Positions 1 through 13,582 of a stretch of 64,000 bases of DNA are shown in pieces. Position 1 is the stretch's first letter, and the number at the start of each line of letters is the position of its first letter. The translations under genes were made by a program, and so were the position numbers. Origin of the DNA: Rhytidiadelphus loreus (lineage: Eukaryota > Streptophyta > Bryopsida > Hypnales > Hylocomiaceae); contig OX344762.1 of the NCBI GenBank assembly GCA_947034895.1, positions 64,501 through 128,500 on the forward strand, read 5' to 3'. The notes beneath the pieces are model-generated. The model did no database searches. It worked only from the letters and a program-made list of their open reading frames with translations, and was not told the DNA's origin.

Positions 1-3000
1 GTGTCCTTTGACTTCCGCAGGAAACTTCGAAACATGTCGCGGAGCTCGTCTATTGCGGTCGACTGAGTTGTCGAGGTTGCTATAAAGTGGCTAAATTTCT
101 TGTCCACATCCTTCTTCCATGTAGTCATCTCAGATCGTAAGGCCGAATCACTTGTCGCACAACTCTGTTTCACAAGACTCACAAAATACAACGGAGACAC
201 TTTAGGCTCAGTCACTGTTGAGTCACGTTGAAGTGTCTTTGTAGTCTTCTTTACTTACACAACTTCTGCGTGACTCTGTCTTCACTCCATCTCCACTTCC
301 CTAAAGTATCAATATCAAAGAACGACTGCATGGCAACACTCAGACTCTGAACTCACATACAGGTTGTCAATCCAACTTATGTAAGCTAAATATTGTTCCT
401 ACTATTGAGAATTCCAGAATTCACTTGCGAGGCTGTTTAAAAATAAAGGTGACGGCCATCGGGCCATGCCTCCTTTGAAAGCCCACCTAAGGTTTCAAAA
501 ACTTACCACTGCTGCAACTCCTTGCGTACTTGCCCGCATGCCGTCCGCCAGGTCAGTAATTCCAGGGCTAGTCGCTCTGCCTTCTCTCTACATCAAGACC
601 GTGTTAACTATGAGTCGAGTCCTAGGAATTTTTAGTGACAAACATTTCTGAGCGTACAAGAAATTTCATGACAAAAAGGATAGTCAGAAGAGACATTGAC
701 GCTTACCACTTGTGCTTCGACACCACCTTTCTCTTTCCGCCCAAGTGCTGACATATTCTTCACACTCTGTCGGGCAATTATCATCTTCTGTGACTTTGAT
801 TTTTGGGCATCGGTCTGCCAATACTGTATCAGGCGCTTCCACTGCAAGTCATCGATATGGACGGGGGGTGTCTTGATGCCTTTCAAGTACCTTACCTTCA
901 GACGACATCTCTCTGACTTCATGAATTTTACAATTGAATTGCAAAACCCGGCCATGCTCAGTGGATTGCCCACATACTCAAACTCGTCATCCAAGGCCTC
1001 TCTCAGTTTTTGCAAGGTGTGTGGTTTGTGTTTCGACCAATCCACCACACTCATGTCCATGATAAGGGGCACAAAATTCCTTATCGCTAGATCCCAAGCA
1101 TTTTTGCCCTCGCAGCCTGGCTCCACTTCTCCACCCTCCCCCACTTCTATGAAATTCGGTTTTAAGGTGTGCACGGACCGCTCTCGACTACCAAGCTCGT
1201 ACGCATGGCGCTTCTTCTACCTCACCGTGCTATCTGAAATGTCTCGCACTACACCTTCGCTGCCTTGCCATGCACCGGGGTAAGGTACTGGTGGCCCTGT
1301 TGACCAAAGAGGAGGTGCTTGCGTGGCTTGCTGAGGCATCCATTGCCTTGGAACCCACGACCATCCTGGTGCGGAGGCATTTGCAGTTGTTGACGGCCCA
1401 CATGTGATTTTCTTTGGCGACTTCATAATTGGTGGAGCTAGCTGTCGCCTCTTCTTTCGACGATCTACAAGAAGCTCCCCCACCTCCAGTTCTTCATCAC
1501 TTGAATCAAACACACCTGTCTTTTCCTCTGCACATGCCACTACCGAGTTAGGGGAGTCCATGACAAGGCCAGTAATGTTGCACAATGAAGAATTGACAAG
1601 GTCAAAACCTGTGAACACAATGCCGGAGAGCACTATGTAGCATTGCTTGCCACGAAAGAACCCTGCGCAACCCTACCTATCAGGTAAAGACAAGACTGCT
1701 CAAAATTGTGAGATTTGGCCAAAGACAAAAGCGCTGTACTTTGAAGACATTTCAAGCATTACCGCTTATATTTACAACAAGGAGTGGAAAGAATATGGAA
1801 CAAACCACAGCATTTCCAACACAGAAAGAAGTCCCCGCATTCCTAAAACTGGAACCCCATTGACAAAAAGCGTGACAACGATTACTTGCGGCAACGGCCT
1901 CGCTCTTTGATTGTTGATGCACATGTTTACAAGCTATAGCTAAGTTCATCATACCTACTGCGATGGCCTCTTCACTGGACCTCGTCGCTTCGGATGAAGA
2001 ATCGTGACCGCTACTCATGCTGGAGGAGTTCTCACGTCCTTCTCTGCCAATTCTAAGCTTGCGCTTCTCCCTTTCAGCACGTCCTCGGAGGCCCCGCCGC
2101 CGCAAAATCCTGTGCGCCACTCCCCTCTCTCTCTTCTCTGACTTCTCTCGGATTTCCTTCTGTCCCTGACGCTCCTTCTCCAGTGCCTTGTCCTTGCAGC
2201 ACAGATGTTTGTGCATGAGGAAAGACTACTGCTATTGACCGGTGTGATCAAGCGCACGCAAAGATTCAACACTAAACTAGCTCAAGAATTACCGCTAGCA
2301 GTCACTCAGAAGGACCAAAAATTCAGCACAATTGAAAGACTGCACATAGGGTTTCCACTTCCCACTAGGAGGGTCTGATGGAAGTGCACTGAAGCAATTA
2401 GGGTGCTTCTCGAGTCCACGTGGCCGCCAGGGTTTAAGAGCCGCCAAACCGCTTTAAAGAGAGGTTTAGATGGACTGGCTACTTCCCCCTGACTTAACCG
2501 TGACTGAAAAGTAGTCACGGAGGAAGAGGACTTCATGCACGGTGACTTCTACTCGACTACAGGATGACTCGACAGTGCCCAATACATGGCAAGGGCACAT
2601 TTTCCAAGGCCCCGCGTCAGAAAAAACCCTAGCGCGCCGCCACAAAGCTACAACAGATTCCGAAACTAATCCACGCCAAATTGCAAGTCAAACATGCACA
2701 ACCAAGCTCATTCCAAGGACGCTTGCACAACTATCTACATTGCCATGCACTTCTGTGCAATGCTCTATCAACCCATGCCCATACAACTATTCTGCAAACG
2801 ACACACAACGTAGGCAGTGCACGCACATTTGACACTCAAATTACAGGCTCACAGGTCAGTGCACTTACGCTTCTTTTCTTGCCTGAAGTAGTGGCTCCAG
2901 GCGCTTCTGGTTCTCAAGTACACGCTTGTCCCGCAAGAGCTCGTACTCTGTCTTCTCTACTGGCGGACTCTCCATTGTCGTGTTTGGAGATTGTCGCCGC

Positions 3001-3086
3001 CCCATTTCTGAAACGGAAGAGTAACTGTAATCGTGCCTGGGCGTTGCTCTATTTTGAAAACGAGGAGGCTTAGGAGAATTAACCAA
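1..3086 (-). pseudogene. TNPA-like CACTA accessory gene (Transposase_24 type), 3' end outside window
   Basis: This is the second CACTA gene. TNPA-type proteins bind subterminal repeats and help the TNP2 transposase. The apparent first exon (2869-3086) contains EYELLRDKRVLENQKRL and ends at a GTAAGT donor. A basic, Ser-rich exon lies at about 1888-2196. The main exon, about 707-1605, carries the domain with W-rich core blocks such as LREALDDEFEYVG and DLQWKRLIQYW and ends at GTAAGC (701-706). A further exon ends at a donor near 507, and a coiled-coil C-terminal exon runs from about 184 off the window edge. The main exon has one in-frame TAG (1217-1219) with good coding on both sides, and another TAG falls in the next exon if that frame is right. 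Exon limits are by eye. The domain assignment is confident, the exact model is not. Confidence 0.7.
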
Positions 3087-4943
3087 GCTCTACAGGAAGT
3101 TGAAGGACCTCACTGCTTCAAGAATACGGGTTAAAGTCAAGAGCGACACATTCACGTCCAACTCAACCACTGTATGAGAGACTGCGCATATTGTAACTCA
3201 CTGAAGCAGGTGCGCATCTCTTATGGACGATCCTTTTAGGTAATGGTTGCAACTAGAAAGGCTTGATTTGGCGGCTGCCATTTAATTTAGAGGTCAGGCA
3301 ATTAAAAATGGCCGCTCTTCAGGGACACTTCGTGACCTTCTCATTTGTTTTTTAGATTTGTTATGAGAGGAACCATGACTGCGTCACTAAGTAATGATTT
3401 AGACTATAGGCTTAGGCTTTAAAAGTGGAAGCTATCTGTAATTACTGTTTCCCGAATTCAATTATGTTCATCGTGCCTTAGGACTACTTGTTCATGTTAC
3501 ACCAACATGACTTCCAAGCGACTTAAATCTGACTAGCTGGAGTCAGATTCAAGCCACAAGCTACAAAGAATGACTTCTATGTGACTTCTTGAAGTCACAG
3601 TGCAGTGGTATCGTGGAGGAAAACCGTTCGGACTGGCTCCTAGTAGAAAAAGCATGATAGTCAGTAGCCCAAAAACATTTCGCCCACCATAAATTCATTG
3701 TGAATATCTCATACCTGTTGCTTTGTTGGTTTAAGAGTATCCTTCAATTATTACATATTACCTAGAAGAGGGGAAAGAGTATTTGGAGTCATTAGCAATA
3801 ATAATAAGTTAAATTTTCTGATATGTTAGCTACTGATCTTGATGAAGTCTGGGCCCATTTGTGAAGTGCCCTTGTGTATACTAGTGACCCATATGGAGTA
3901 GCCAAACCTTTAGCATTTCATTAGTGGCCACACAGAAACATGGAAAAAGTTGAAATGGTTGTCCTGATACTTATTTCCTCACATAAGTTTAAGCAGCAGT
4001 CATTTGTCTAGAAGTTTGTGAATACTCTTGCAGTGTGTGTATTTTTTAAATCAGTTTGCTTAGGTGCCACTTTTGTACTTGACACTCTTCCTCTATGGAT
4101 CTATTGGAGCACCTTCCCACCGTTGAAGTACAATCGACAACATCGTAATACCGCCGAATTCATCGCCGCCTCAAATGCATTGGATTTTCCTTTTTTACTA
4201 TACATTTTTTTTGGCCCGCCTGCCCTTCCATTAGTTTTGCAACATTCATGGATGTAGATTTGAGAGACATCACAAGTTACATCGCTTTATGGCAACTTGG
4301 ACACTTGGGATCTTCAATTGAAAATCTTGCTATCTCATTTACTAATTTCGCTAATTCAATTCATGAAGTAGGATCTTCATTCTTGGAGGGATTACTGTAT
4401 GTAACTCGTTTTCAAATGCATTTACAACAAACAACAAAGAAAAACGCACGTGTCTCTCTACACTAATGAAGTCATAACTTTATGTTGGACACGAGGTTTG
4501 CTTCAGATTTTAACTGAGGCTGTCCAAGTTCAGGAATTCATATCATGCCCATTCATGGATTTCTTGTCATGCCCTTTTTTTAATTGGTCCACTCATGTAA
4601 GATCATTGAGGTATTCTAGGAATCCGGAAACCACAAAAAAGAGTCGGAAAACATCAATTTCAACGAAATCATGCATTTGCACAAGTCCAACTGCACTGTA
4701 CTCAGTCAAGAATTGCAAGACATATTAAAGTCATGCAGAAGTGCTCTTAGTCATGCCAAAGTCATGCCAAAGTTATGCAAGTCATGTAGAAGTTGAATTG
4801 CAATAATGCAGAAGTTTAAGTGAAGTTGTCAATCAAATTCATGAAGTGCATGCTGTTTAAAAGTATCAGTCTTCTATAAAGTCAATCTCATTTGCCCTTC
4901 TACATGAATTGTAGGTCAACGGTCACTTCAAGTTGTGAGCAAG
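3087..4943. other. CACTA divergent intergenic region
   Basis: This lies between the two divergently transcribed CACTA genes and should hold both promoters. I see no convincing gene; the small open frames at 4018-4728 are in changing frames with no recognisable motif. The stretches 3480-3620 and 4720-4860 are rich in AGTCAT/AGTCAC words like those near the right terminus. Confidence 0.6.
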
Positions 4944-7900
4944 ATGATACCTGCTCGACTTCCTTTGTCCAATAGTTCAAGGCAACGCTTAAGAGATGAC
5001 AGACTATGGAGTAGAGACTTGCAACGTGCTGTACAAAACAACCTCTCCAGATTGCATTGCCCGTGCACACAATGTCGAGGGCGACGGAGATTACTTATAC
5101 GTAATGTAAAGGACCACCTCATTCAAAATGGAAGAGATCCTGGGTGTCGCATGTAGAGAGGTTTTGGCAACCGTGATTCTTCTGACAAGGAGTGGGAGCA
5201 AAAATTCTGGGAACCGGCCCAAGTGCGAGCAGTGGAAGTAGATGCCACTATCAACATGCGGGGTATGATCGACCAAGCATTTCAGGCAACCGAAAGTACA
5301 CCAAGTTCTGCAGAGAGGCTTCACCAAGAAGTGAGCGAAGCTTTTGCCACTGCGGACTCAATACACGAAGATTGCCAAAAAGTGGGCATGGAGGACGCTG
5401 TAGACGCTGAGGAATGCAGAGATGAGCCTGAAATAGGTGCCATGCCTACAAATGGAGTTGGGGACGATGACAACCTCCAGGCTGAAGGAGGTGACATGCC
5501 TGGCAATGGAGTTGGAGACTATGCCAACCTTGATGCAGAAGCATTGGAGGAGTCCCTTGAAAGACTCTACGATGGCTCTCGGTCCAGCAAGCTTGCTGCT
5601 ACTGTATTACTAATGAATCTTTGTACCGTTCATGGGGTGAGCAATCACTGCGCTAATGAACTCTTTAGCATTCTGCATCTCCACCTTCTTCCGGAGACAA
5701 ATTCATTGCCAAAGACATTTCATGCTGCAAAGACCTTGACAGCAAAACTCGGTCTCACGTACAATACAATACATGCTTGCGAGAAAGGCTGTGTTCTATT
5801 TCGCGGTGAACATGCTAATGCCACACGATGTCCTAAGTGTGGGGGACGTCGATACAAGGATGAAGAACGAAAGGCATTCCCAGTGAAAGTTCTTTGTCAC
5901 TTTCCTATTATCCCGCGGTTGCAGAGGATGTTCCGGAATCCCAATCTGTCTAAGTTGATGTTGTGGCATGCTGAAAATCGCAGCAACCAAGATGGAGGGG
6001 ACGGCCTTGTGCGGCATCCTTGCGATTCCAAAGCTTGGAAGCACTTCCATGAGAATGTGGATCCAACGTTCGACCATGACCCACGAAACTCTCACTTCGC
6101 TCTTGCAGCTGATGGAGTGAATCCTTTTAAGCAGACACGGTCCTCTTGGTCCACATGGCCAGTGATGTTGTTGAATTATAATCTCCCCCCATGGTTGACT
6201 ACAAAAAAGTTTTTTGTATTGTTGGCCCTTTTGATTCCTGGAAAAGAATCTGTGACCTATGAAACATTTGACGTGTACTTAGAGCCACTTGTTGAAGAAC
6301 TTCTAGAGCTTTGGGCAGGCGTTCCAGCCTATGACGTGACCAAGGATGTTGGACAAAGGTCATTTCAACTGCGAGGCATGCTCTTATGGACGATCCATGA
6401 TTTCCCGGGCTACGGGACAGTGGGAGGATTTGCCCATCAGGGATATGCAGCCTGTCCCTGGTGTGGTGCGGACTTAGATGCAGAGCATTCTCAGGAGCTG
6501 GGAAAGCAAACGTATTGTGGTGCTCGCAGGTGGTTGCCTGAAGATCATCCATATAGGGCAGCTGCAATGAAGGATCACTTCAATGGCTCCATCGAAAACC
6601 GTCCAAAGCCGAGGGTGGTTACAGTGGAGGAGCAAGTCCAACACGCTAAGGAATACGAAGCGTGGAAAAGTAGTGATCATAGAGAAGGTGCAACCCGGGA
6701 CCCATCAAAAATACATGGTGTGAAGCGCCTCAGCATTCTATATAGACTACCTTACTGGAAGGTGAGTATATTCGTCCTCCTGCTCAGTCATTGTTATTGA
6801 CTTTTAGTTGACTTTGAGGCCACTCTGGAGTAACGCAGTAGTCATTTCTAAGTAGCATAGAAGTCTTGGAAGCCACGTTCAACGACTACTACACATCCCT
6901 CTACAGCATTTCGCCTTCTTTGAACATCGTCGTGCTATGATATGTTTCTCATTGCAAATATGTCTAGGTCTGATTCAACTGTATGAGCTTCATGACATGT
7001 GTCGTTCACTCCTGAGTCCTTGCTGTATGGGCCGGTGATACAATCCGGTCATTCTTCTATCAGAAGGCCATGACGTTGTTAGAGATGTCTTGTAGTTGGC
7101 CATTGACGTAGTGTTTTTGCAGTGTTGCAAATTGAGTCGATGTTGATTGCCAAGTGTTCTTCTACCCTGTTCTGTGTTGTGGGCCTTCCATTAAAGATAA
7201 GCTAGGACTTGTAGGGGACTACAGTCTCCTATGGAAGTTGCGCAAAAGTTAGTCCTCAGTAGTGTAGAAGTGCGTGAAGCCACGGTCGTGACTTCTGTAT
7301 GACAGAGGTTATATGTGTATTCGCTGCATCTGCTGTATTGTGCCAGGTTTGTCATGGACTGCGGATTTGTATGGAAATCACATAACTAAAAATCCTGCAA
7401 TGTAGTTGACATCCACTACCTATATTATTTTCTACAGCACCTTCTAATTCGCTATACATTGGACGTCATGCACTGCGAAATGAACCTTGCGAAGAACTTC
7501 TTGAAAACCATCACAGGAAAGAAAGACACCGTGAAAGTCAGGAGGGATTTGCAGAGAAGAAACATTAGGAAACACCTATGGCTAACTCCACATCCACGGA
7601 GGGCTGGAAAGATGGTGAAGCCACGAGCTGCGTACGTGCTTTTAGAAGATGAATTCGAGAAGTTTGCAAGTTGCCTAGAGTCATTGAAGACACCAAGTGG
7701 CTTCTCTTCAGATCTTGGCAAGTGCATTAGGAAGAAAAATTTTGGAGGCTTGAAGTCCCATGATTACCACATATTGATGCAGCAAGTGCTTCCACTAGCG
7801 CTGCGAGGTCTAATGCAACCAGGACCACGTACAGCAGTTATGAGAACGTGCAAGCTGTTTCGTCGCCTATGTACGAAGGTGTACAATCCAGCGGACTATG

Positions 7901-9410
7901 AGTCACTGCAAGTTGATGTGGCCGAAACCATGGCGTTGTTGGAGATTGAGTTTCCTCCTTCCTTTTTTGACATTATGACCCATTTACCGTATCATCTAGT
8001 GAAAGAGTTGGACTTGTGCGGACCAATTAGTGCACGTTGGATGTATCCGGTGGAACGCTACATGAATGTGCTGAAAAACCACGTCCAAAACATGGCGCGT
8101 CCAGAGGCATGTATGGTGGAGGGGTACCTAAAAGATGAGTGTATTGGCTTTGTAACGGAGTATCTACAACGATTTGAGCCCACTCAGAGGCGTATATGGG
8201 ATGAAGACGAAGAATATGGCGACGTTGAAGAAGTGCTACAAGGAGCGGGAAAGCCATATGTTATGACCGCGGAGCTACGAGACAGAGCACACCAATACGT
8301 GCTGATGAATGTCTTTGTCATGCAAGAATTATACACGTAAGTATATGAATCAACCTATGAGTCTCATGTGCACTTGAATTATATTCTTGAATAGCTAGAA
8401 AACATAGAAACCTAAGCCCTCATTTGGTTCCCCCAAAACAGATACCTTTCTCTCTTACAGATGTGCAGGAGTTATGATTAAGTCATGTTTTAGTCATGCA
8501 TTGAAGTCATGTCTATATTGCATGACTCAGTGGCTACTACCAGAAGTCACAAGGAAGTCACGGAAGTGTCAATACATGAACATCCATGTAGAACTCTGTC
8601 CAGAGTAGCAAATGTACATTGTTTCCTAGCACCCTAAACCATTGTTGTAGTTGACGATGAAAATTTGTAAGAGTCTGCAGAAAGTGGTGTGCTGAAAAAT
8701 GCACAAACCCGTCAACACCAACATTTGCAGAATGGGTTCAAAGTGCTATTCAGGAGTCGGAGCTGAATTTGAGGAACCCCGAGGACATGGACCGCTTCTT
8801 ATTGAGCAGAAAGCCCTCACAAAAAGCAATGTGCTATAGTCGCATGAAGGCATTTGGAAACCAGTTCTGCGTGGAAGACGACACTTCTGGCCGATTGGTC
8901 ACGTACAACAGTGGTATATCCTGCATGTTCGACTTGCCTTCTGACAATACGGGAGACTTGTCACTTCCCTATGTTGGCATTTTCAAAGACATATTGCTTC
9001 TAGATTATGGTGCACTACAAATGCAGATAATTCTCATGCGATGTGAGTGGGTGAAGCCGACCGACAATCGGGGGAACCATACATATACACGGGACGACGC
9101 CGGTTTTTTGGTGGTGAACTTCCGTTATAAGTTGCCTCGTTTGGCTGAACCCTTTATTTTCCCTAGCCAAGCTACACAGGTTTTCTTCTCAGATGTTATA
9201 GAGAGACCTGGCTTTAAAGTGGTTCTAAGGAAAGAAGCTAGAGCTAAGCGAGAAGTTGTGGACACAACGAACGCTTTTATTAGCACGACAGTGGACAGCA
9301 CTGATCTCGCAGCTCTACGACAGTTTCCCCTTCCCCCAGAGGCAACTAATCTAGTTGGCGCTATTGAATTATCAATGGAAGACAACTTATTGGCTCTTGA
9401 GGATTATTAG
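4944..9410 (+). pseudogene. TNP2-type CACTA transposase, one in-frame stop
   Basis: The catalytic transposase of the CACTA element. Three exons join in phase: 4944-6761, 7438-8336 and 8681-9410, with GTGAGT and GTAAGT donors and ACAG and GCAG acceptors. They give 1149 codons including the stop. From the N terminus come a transposase-associated domain (residues 1-75, Cys-rich, HCPCTQCRG), the TNP2 domain (about 220-610, with CPKCGGRRY, CPWCG and the block TLDVMHCEMN at the exon 1/2 junction), a DUF4218-like block (about 775-830, LPYHLVKELDLCGPISARWM) and a DUF4216-like block (about 1000-1070, VGIFKDILLLDYG). ATG 4944 is chosen because the family's N terminus starts there. The single defect is a TAG at 5154-5156 (codon 71), where family members usually have Trp. 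Everything downstream is open, so it is either recently dead or read through. Confidence 0.9.
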
Positions 9411-10521
9411 CATCTGACATTGGAACAAGGCCGCTTAAACTCTATCTTTTCGAAACAGTAAATTGGCAATCACGTGCCAATTTCTAGCATGCATTGATAA
9501 AACTGATTATGCCCAATAAATGACAGGAAGAATGCTCATTTTGTTGTGCATTGCTTTGACACCTTCTATCATGAAAGCTAGGTGTTGACTGTTGTATGAC
9601 TTTGTGAAAACCTAGCACAGAAACTTTATGTCATTTTCTAGTTACGAAGAAGTAGCACTGCAGTCATGCATAGGAGTCCAGATTGAATGCGCTTTTAGGA
9701 ATCTCCGTGCATAGTGCGTGTTTGACTATATAGTGAAGCGTTGAAGTAAAGGTGACAAACTCAATAATGGACCATTTTCAATCACTTGAATGCAAAAAAT
9801 ACCAATTGAAGTCGTTCTTTGCTATAGAGCAGAATGCACTTGTTTGCTCGTATAGTGCAAGGATAGTTCAATAAATTCGTGACTGCCTCTCATTCTTTCA
9901 AGGCACTGTCACACTGGTTAGACTTGCTACAACCGAAGTCCAATAATAGAAGCCCGAATGCCTTCATCAAGGGACTTCGAAATTTACACTAAGTTCCACA
10001 CAGATTCCGCGAGGTTGCGTTGGTGTATCCCAACAGTGGATTGAGAACCCTAAACATTGCTTATGAGAAGACGCTGTGAGAAGGTTTCCAGCCTTGATTT
10101 CCCTCCGCCATCTATGTATAAGTCTTTATACAATTTTGTAGTGAGCCTCAAATTTTTGTGATGTCACGCACAACGGCACAACCTAGTCTTCTGGACTCTT
10201 TTTTGAGTGACCATAAAGTCACTACGAAGTCATTCTGAAGTCATTGTCTGCGACTTAAATCCACTTAGCCACAACTACGTTTCCATGTTGGACTTATTTT
10301 CCGCCACGTCAGAATACTAACGACACTGTCGACGGAATGCAAAGGATGAAAGTCGCCCCTCGTTTAGTCCTCATCCCAAAGTCGCGGACGTGACTCTAAC
10401 TTGACTGCCATGATGTCCAAATAGTAGGCTTGGTGCAATTAGGGAGCCGCAGTCGTTCTGAAGTCACTTTGTTCATGAAGTCATTATTTGCAGTCACGAT
10501 TTCAGCCATTTTCTTGTAGTG
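9411..10521. repeat. CACTA right subterminal region and terminal inverted repeat
   Basis: There is no gene here. The stretch holds scattered AGTCAT/AGTCAC words, dense at 10201-10260 and 10441-10500 in both orientations, and ends with the terminal inverted repeat at 10507-10521. Subterminal arrays of this kind are where TNPA-type proteins bind in En/Spm. Confidence 0.8.
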
Positions 10522-10594
10522 TCTTTAATAATGATTATAGGTTTCTATTGCCAAAATTTTCAACTTAAAATGAGCTTTCAATAGAAAGTTATTT

Positions 10595-10621
10595 GGGTGA
10601 ATGCATGGTTGGGTGGCTCAC
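10595..10621 (+). repeat. Left terminal inverted repeat of giant element
   Basis: 27 bp starting GGGTGAATGCATG and ending GGGTGGCTCAC, preceded by ATTT. It matches the reverse complement of 31479-31505 at 26 of 27 positions. Confidence 0.7.
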
Positions 10622-11704
10622 TTTTTTGGTCACACTACTATTTTCAGGAAGTGCTTTGTATTGCAAGATGAAATACACATAGTAAACTCACATAATTGGA
10701 TGTATAAATTTGTATGTACATAGAAAACTTTATTGTGTTGGACATTGTGCTTTATTTTTGTAAAGTTCATCTTAAATTATAATAGTTATGAACTTTTGAA
10801 ATTGGCATATGGACTTTGGCAAACAGGAAATGTGATTTCGTTTTGAGTTTTTCAGCAAAGAGAAAGAATATACTTTTTGAATATCAACTTACCATAAGTT
10901 GTGTTTTAGGTTTAGGGGCCTAAAATTCATTTCCTTTTAAGTTGAATCATTTGTAGAAGTGTACTTATGGACTTTTTAAGGGTCTGTTTTCAACCTTTTT
11001 TTCCAAAGTTCATAGAAGGGTCAAGAAATTGTCTTTTTCCAAATTTTTTTTGGGAAACTAGCATGGGAAGAAAATGTCCAGATGGGCATGAAGTTGAAAA
11101 TACAAGTTGAAAATTTTCCAGCACTGTTTTCCTCAGTGGGCAGTCATGGTAGGATGACGTCATTTGGTCGTTCCGGATTTCATTCGTTGTACTGGTTAGG
11201 GTTTCATTTGGCGGGGAGGAGCATCCCACAACGGCTCTTGTGAGCACATTTGATTTTGGCGATGGTTGTTCCAGTCGTGTGCGCAAAGTGTGTTCACATC
11301 TCCTCTTGTGACTGCTTTTGGTTATGGCAGATTCAATCTGAGAAGTGTTACCTCAGGAATTCAAGTATCTCTCCCACTGTTGCTCTTGTTTGTTGATGAT
11401 TTCTTCGGGTTTAGGCTGTTCATGATTTAGGGTCGATTTAGGTTGCTTTTGGCAATTGCAGATTCAGTATTTCTCAGTGGAGGAGTGTCTGCGGTATTTG
11501 CTTGAGTGCTTCTCCGCGGTATTGCTTTAGTGTTTGTTTGCGGTATTTGCTTCAGTACTTGTCTGCAGTTTAGGCTTGAGTGCTAGTCTGCGGTATTTGT
11601 TTGTTTTAGGGTTGCAGTCGGGGCAACGTCAATGTCTGTAGGGTTTAGGGGATTTAGGAATGTGAACTAGTTATTTGGGCAGCGCTTGTATTTTTGGTAA
11701 TTTA
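10622..11704 (+). other. 5' region of the DDE-like gene
   Basis: AT-rich up to about 11100, then more GC-rich sequence that probably holds promoter and leader. From 11460 to 11620 a TGCGGTATTTGCTTGAGTG-like phrase is repeated imperfectly four or five times. No separate gene is seen. Confidence 0.4.
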
Positions 11705-12478
11705 ATGGGGAGTGCCAGAGCAGTGACAAAAAGAAGTGGGATCATACATCCTGGTCCCGATGAAAGAGCTCGTCGAGAGAGGGAGCAGTTTAGGCAACGA
11801 GAGTATAGAAGACGGAAAAGGATTGCCACAGCGTTGCAGAAACAGACTGTCACGGAGGAGATCAAGGAATGGCAGAGCTCCGTTGTAACTATGTCCAGAT
11901 TAAATCGTAGACATGTTTGTCGCGATGCAAAAGCCATCATTGATGCCATCTCAGAGACTTTGAATAAATCTGGAGACTTAGTGCATCAACAAGCCGTTTT
12001 GCAGGCAGTCTGGTCAAATGAACTTGCACAAGTTGTTTTGCCCGAGTCTCGCAGGCTTGCAGCTGAACTTCAGGCTCAAAAGGAGATAATATCTAGTTTG
12101 ATGCAGTTACTATCGGAGGTGAAGAACGCAAGGTGTAGGGTTGATCTTGTGACGAAACATGCAATCTTGACAATGACAGTTAGTTCAGGCGCTTCTACAT
12201 TGAAGAGGTAGAAGGCTCGTCTGTTGGAAGTTCACCCTCGCAACGTGAGAGCAGCAATGCAACGGCGGAGTTCAATGGAGACTATAGAGCAAATTGTTTG
12301 GGCACTCTTAGTGAGAAAACTGAGAAGAGATGCCACTAGCGAGTCCGTCAAGGCAACAGTGATGGCCTGGTGGGTTGGTGAAACACGGCCAAGTCCAAAT
12401 CGTAAGGAAGTTGGAAAGCATTGGATCGCCCCTAGTGTTAGAGAGAGACACCACTGCCAGTACTTGCTTGAATCACAG

Positions 12479-13053
12479 GTATGTTTCTGAGATTCTTTGT
12501 AATTACATTGGTGAAGCACTATGTTCAACTCTGTAGACTTGTAATGTTTGTAGAAACTTTGTGTGTGTAGGTAAGGTTGTTTGGAATGAACAGGGACTTA
12601 GAAATGTCGTAGGACTTACAAGGAATCATTTATAATTGGTTCTAGAAATATTGGGTTTATTCTTGAACACTAGGAGAATGAATAGTGAGTTGCATGTGCT
12701 TTAGGGTTCAAGTAAAGGATAAGGAGAACGTTGTGGCACTGTCATGGAGTCTTCTTGAGTTCAGAAGTTATTTGGTAGCACTTATGTATTTTAGGGACTA
12801 AGCATGAACTTGTATGTATTTTATTGTTGACCTCGAAAGTTTTTTGGTAGCACTTATGTATTTTAGGGACGAAGCAAGAACTTGTATGTATTTCAGGGGT
12901 TAGTAGGAAACTTGTATGTGGTGTCATGGTGACTGTGGGTGCATATTAAGATCTTCATCTACTTCATGAACAAAATGTGAAGTTGTAGCAACAAGCGGTG
13001 AAAGCATAATGCTTTAGGGTATGTGCTACAACTGGCTATAGACTCTGTTGCAA
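12479..13053 (+). other. Intron 1 of the DDE-like gene, left part, with 72-bp repeat
   Basis: The intron begins GTATGTTTC at 12479. At 12770-12925 a unit containing GGTAGCACTTATGTATTTTA recurs with a period of 72 bp (starts at 12774 and 12846), followed by a shorter third echo. Nothing coding is seen. Confidence 0.6.
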
Positions 13054-13292
13054 CCGGAATTTTCTATTTTTTCTAGGAGTCGAGAGTTTAGATTTTAAAT
13101 CAAGAGGGACTAAGCCGGAAGGGCTTAAAGTTTAGAAAATGGTTTAGACTTAGGACAATTAGGAGAATAAACCAACTGCCAACCAGAATCAGAGTAGAAG
13201 CCGGAAAGTATTCTAGTTCCGGACTGAGACCGGAGGACCAGAGGATCAGAAGGCCGGAAACCGGAAGGGAAATCCGGACTAAGTTTTCGGGG

Positions 13293-13300
13293 TATATAAA
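13293..13300 (+). promoter_or_regulatory. TATA box of element 1
   Basis: TATATAAA, followed by a CT-rich leader and the ORF1 start about 290 bases downstream. Element 2 has the same box before its ORF1, which supports a real promoter. Confidence 0.6.
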
Positions 13301-13347
13301 CCCTGACTTAGGGTTTGAGAGCTCATTTTCACTTTGGCGCCTCAACT

Positions 13348-13382
13348 GTTAGACTCTCTCTCTCTCTCTCCCTCTCTCCAGC
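13348..13382 (+). repeat. CT microsatellite in element 1 leader
   Basis: A pure and near-pure (CT)n tract just downstream of the TATA box. Pyrimidine tracts are common in plant 5' leaders. Confidence 0.7.
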
Positions 13383-13582
13383 TCTTAGGCATGTTATTTT
13401 CTCTTTTTGTGTGGTGTGTGAGCTCGGTTTCACTTAGGCGCTGTGGGATTTGAGGAGGCGCTTGGCTAAAGGAGGGCGCGCGGATTGATCAATAGGCACA
13501 AGACATTAGATTGGGTTTTGGGTGGCATACGAGACGTGCGGCTAGAAGAGAGAACGTGAGGTAGAGGTAGAAGTGAGGACGG

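Larger units (their letters stand above)
1..10521. mobile_element. CACTA (En/Spm) DNA transposon, left end outside the window
   Basis: The right end is explicit. Positions 10507-10521 read CATTTTCTTGTAGTG, the inverse of the plant CACTA terminus CACTACAAGAAAATG, followed by TCT (10522-10524) as the presumed 3-bp target duplication. No matching left terminus is visible, so the element is longer than 10.5 kb. It carries the two usual CACTA genes head to head: a TNPA-like gene leftwards from about 3086 and a TNP2 gene rightwards from 4944. Short AGTCAC/AGTCAT words recur in both orientations in the intergenic, intron and terminal parts, as expected for subterminal transposase-binding motifs. The element looks fairly young, since TNP2 has one premature stop and no frameshift. 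Confidence 0.9.
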
